Position numbers and translations under genes: made by a program | Shown here: piece after piece, positions 62,740-64,000 of the stretch | How positions within the stretch are numbered: position 1 is the stretch's first letter | Layout of the letters: each line of letters begins with the position of its first letter | The notes under the pieces: model-generated | What the model was told of the DNA's origin: nothing | Seen by the model: only the letters and a program-made list of their open reading frames with translations | The model's database searches: none | NCBI RefSeq assembly: GCF_900110645.1 | Contig: NZ_FOFB01000030.1 | Span: 1 to 64,000, forward strand | Length of the DNA: 64,000 bases | DNA from: Neolewinella agarilytica | GTDB taxonomy: Bacteria > Bacteroidota > Bacteroidia > Chitinophagales > Saprospiraceae | Reading direction: 5' to 3'

Positions 62740-63573
62740 ATGAAAATCAGTCACTTAGTCCTTCTTCTTTTCTTTGCCGTTTGCACCTTCAGTTGCAAGT
62801 CGGAGTTCGAGTCTATCCGCACCAGTGGAGACCCGAAGGCGATTCTGGCTAAAGCCGATGAATATTACGAGTTAGAGGAATATCAGCGGGCCCAGTCTCT
62901 CTACGAATTGAGCATTGCTCCCTACCGTGGGCAGGCTGAAGCAGAACAGATCGCCTACCGCTACGCCTACACTTACTACTATACGAAGCAGTACGTTCTG
63001 GCCAGTTATTACTTCAAAAACTTTGCCACTACTTACGGAGGAAGCGCGTTGAAAGAAGAGGCAGACTTTATGAGTGCCTATTCCAACTACGAACTCAGCC
63101 CTGTTTACCGGCTTGACCAAAGCTATAGCGTAAAGGCCATCGAGGGCTTTGAGGAATTTGCCAACCGCTACCCTTCCAGCGAAAGAATTCCGGAAGCCAA
63201 CCGGTTAATTGACGTTATGCGGGCCAAAATGGAGGAAAAGGATTTCGAATCTGCCAAACTCTACATGGACCTCAGGCGTTTTGAATCAGCGCAACGCTCT
63301 TTTGAGAATGTCCTTAAGGATTATCCCGAAACGAATCGCGCCGAAGAAGTACGCTATCTGATGGGCAAGAGCCAATATCAGTATGCGGATTTAAGCTTTG
63401 TCTCCCGACAGTACGAACGCTTTCAGAAAGCGATTGAGCTGATCGAGAACTTTCAGGGTCGCTACCCGGACAGTACCTACGGGGAAGAACTCAGTGGCTA
63501 CCTCAAAAAATCAAAAGAACAAATTAAAAAACTCGAAAATGTCAGATATCAAAGCACGGGCTCAAGGCCTTAG
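62740..63573 (+). CDS. bamD: Outer membrane assembly lipoprotein BamD
   Basis: 277 residues. Lipobox FFAVCTFSC (Cys19), then TPR pairs: GDPKAILAKADEYYELEEYQRAQSLYELSIAPYRG, EQIAYRYAYTYYYTKQYVLASYYFKNFATTYGGS, EEADFMSAYSNYELSPVYRLDQ (typical BamD spacing), and DLRRFESAQRSFENVLKDYPETNRAEEVRYLMGKSQYQYA. It is an essential outer-membrane protein insertion factor with BamA. The 3' end overlaps the omega-subunit gene by 35 bases, the usual Bacteroidota order bamD-rpoZ. The transcript is probably almost leaderless. Confidence 0.93.
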   Translation: MKISHLVLLLFFAVCTFSCKSEFESIRTSGDPKAILAKADEYYELEEYQRAQSLYELSIAPYRGQAEAEQIAYRYAYTYYYTKQYVLASYYFKNFATTYGGSALKEEADFMSAYSNYELSPVYRLDQSYSVKAIEGFEEFANRYPSSERIPEANRLIDVMRAKMEEKDFESAKLYMDLRRFESAQRSFENVLKDYPETNRAEEVRYLMGKSQYQYADLSFVSRQYERFQKAIELIENFQGRYPDSTYGEELSGYLKKSKEQIKKLENVRYQSTGSRP

Positions 63574-63886
63574 CCCCGACGTAGCCGCGCGCGACATCCT
63601 CAATGTCGTTAAGGATACGGAGAACATCTACGAAACGTTGGCCATCGTGAGCCGCCGTGCCCGTCAGCTGGCCGTTGATCTTAAGCATGAGCTGGATCAA
63701 AAGCTGGAAGAGTTTGCTGAAGTAACCGATACTATCGAAGAGGTGGTGGAAAACAAAGAGCAGATTGAAATTTCCAAGTTTTACGAAAAGCTGCCTAACC
63801 CGGTACTGATCGCCATGCGGGAATACCTCGATGATGAGCTCTACCACCGCTACAACAATGCCCGCGACGAAGAGGAAGAGGTTTAG
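63539..63886 (+). CDS. rpoZ: RNA polymerase omega subunit (Bacteroidota type)
   Basis: 115 residues from ATG 63539. The core NIYETLAIVSRRARQLAVDLKHELDQKLEEFAE matches the Bacteroidota omega/Rpb6-like subunit, and RDILNVVKDTENIYE precedes it; the family assists assembly of RNA polymerase around the beta-prime subunit. It is translated with bamD (35-base overlap). The in-frame ATG at 63494 lies deep in bamD and is not favoured. The next expected gene (coaBC) would be beyond the window. The TAG stop begins a TAG-repeating tract. Confidence 0.86.
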   Translation: MSDIKARAQGLSPDVAARDILNVVKDTENIYETLAIVSRRARQLAVDLKHELDQKLEEFAEVTDTIEEVVENKEQIEISKFYEKLPNPVLIAMREYLDDELYHRYNNARDEEEEV

Positions 63887-63923
63887 TGGACTGTAGTCGG
63901 TAGACTGTAGAGAGGGACATAAA
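63884..63923. repeat. Stop-anchored TAG tract after rpoZ
   Basis: TAGTGGACTGTAGTCGGTAG and on: TAG triplets 10, 7 and 7 bases apart starting with the stop codon itself. Confidence 0.7.
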
Positions 63924-63949
63924 TAGTTATTCCTCTCCCCCAAAATGTA

Positions 63950-63992
63950 GGACATCGCCCCACGCTGCTACTGGCAGCCTGGGGCGCTGTCC
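63950..63992. repeat. Compact 43-base hairpin with symmetric mismatches
   Basis: GGACA-T-CGCCCCA-C-GCTGC, loop TACTG, then GCAGC-C-TGGGGCG-C-TGTCC: 17 base pairs interrupted by two single opposed mismatches. It may be a transcript end, a repeat element or a small structured RNA; no T tract follows. Confidence 0.7.
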
Positions 63993-64000
63993 GTTAATTG

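Noticed and set aside
1-64000. tRNA, rRNA, intact insertion sequence or prophage
   Set aside because: None recognised on either strand by reading; a covariance-model scan would be needed to exclude a missed tRNA.

Overview
The window reads as chromosome from a Bacteroidota bacterium, most probably of the Saprospiria/Lewinella type. The basis is: Por-type (type IX secretion) C-terminal sorting domains on secreted enzymes, very large HYR/PKD-rich surface proteins, Bacteroidota promoters of the TTTG / TAnnTTTG type placed almost on the start codon, BamD followed by a Bacteroidota-type RNA polymerase omega subunit, and a signal-peptide-bearing CHAT protease next to a sorting-domain subtilase. The genus is inferred. 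I found no rRNA, tRNA, CRISPR array, intact transposase or phage gene.

Layout. 1-3.5 kb: 5' part of a giant HYR-repeat surface protein, reverse strand, cut by the left edge. 3.8-12 kb: tyrS, a secreted esterase, an Stf0-type sulfotransferase, a sugar-type MFS transporter, a GxxExxY (PD-(D/E)XK-like) gene enclosed by two inverted hairpin arrays, and a UvrD-like helicase. 12.2-19 kb: a 2272-residue adhesin. 19.4-31.7 kb: outer-membrane barrel, DUF4846 lipoprotein, vanadium haloperoxidase-like secreted enzyme, TerC, a decayed four-helix-bundle gene, orphan TRAP and peptide-type binding proteins, a TonB-domain secreted protein, a YgiN-like monooxygenase and a DUF3095 protein. 32-38.2 kb: a more AT-rich tripartite RND efflux operon with its TetR regulator and two matching operators. 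38.3-40.9 kb: O-antigen ligase-like protein and pheS. 41-47.4 kb: a four-gene operon (ECF-like sigma factor, anti-sigma/TPR membrane protein, type IX-secreted subtilase, TPR-CHAT protease). 47.7-53 kb: secreted propeller-like protein and a kinase/M23/aminotransferase fusion. 53-61.6 kb: metal ABC permease fused to a DtxR-type regulator, manA, histone-deacetylase-family gene, four-helix-bundle cassette, lipoprotein receptor, guaA, DUF3137 protein. 61.6-63.9 kb: two small secreted proteins, then bamD-rpoZ.

The most unusual content is between and inside the genes. (1) A short GC-rich element, core GCGCGGCCGCAGGTGCA, occurs at least twelve times, singly or as inverted pairs, and lies in frame inside conserved genes including pheS and tyrS. 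(2) Degenerate 7-8-bp-period repeats start exactly at stop codons and repeat that gene's own stop triplet. (3) Two small orphan genes (GxxExxY and four-helix bundle) are each enclosed by inverted repeat arrays butted against their neighbours; one array has removed the normal start of the histone-deacetylase-family gene. (4) The sigma/anti-sigma/subtilase/CHAT operon looks like a regulated extracytoplasmic two-protease system.

Limits: all calls come from reading sequence. Family names rest on remembered motifs, not searches, and the number and boundaries of the short repeats are hand-made.
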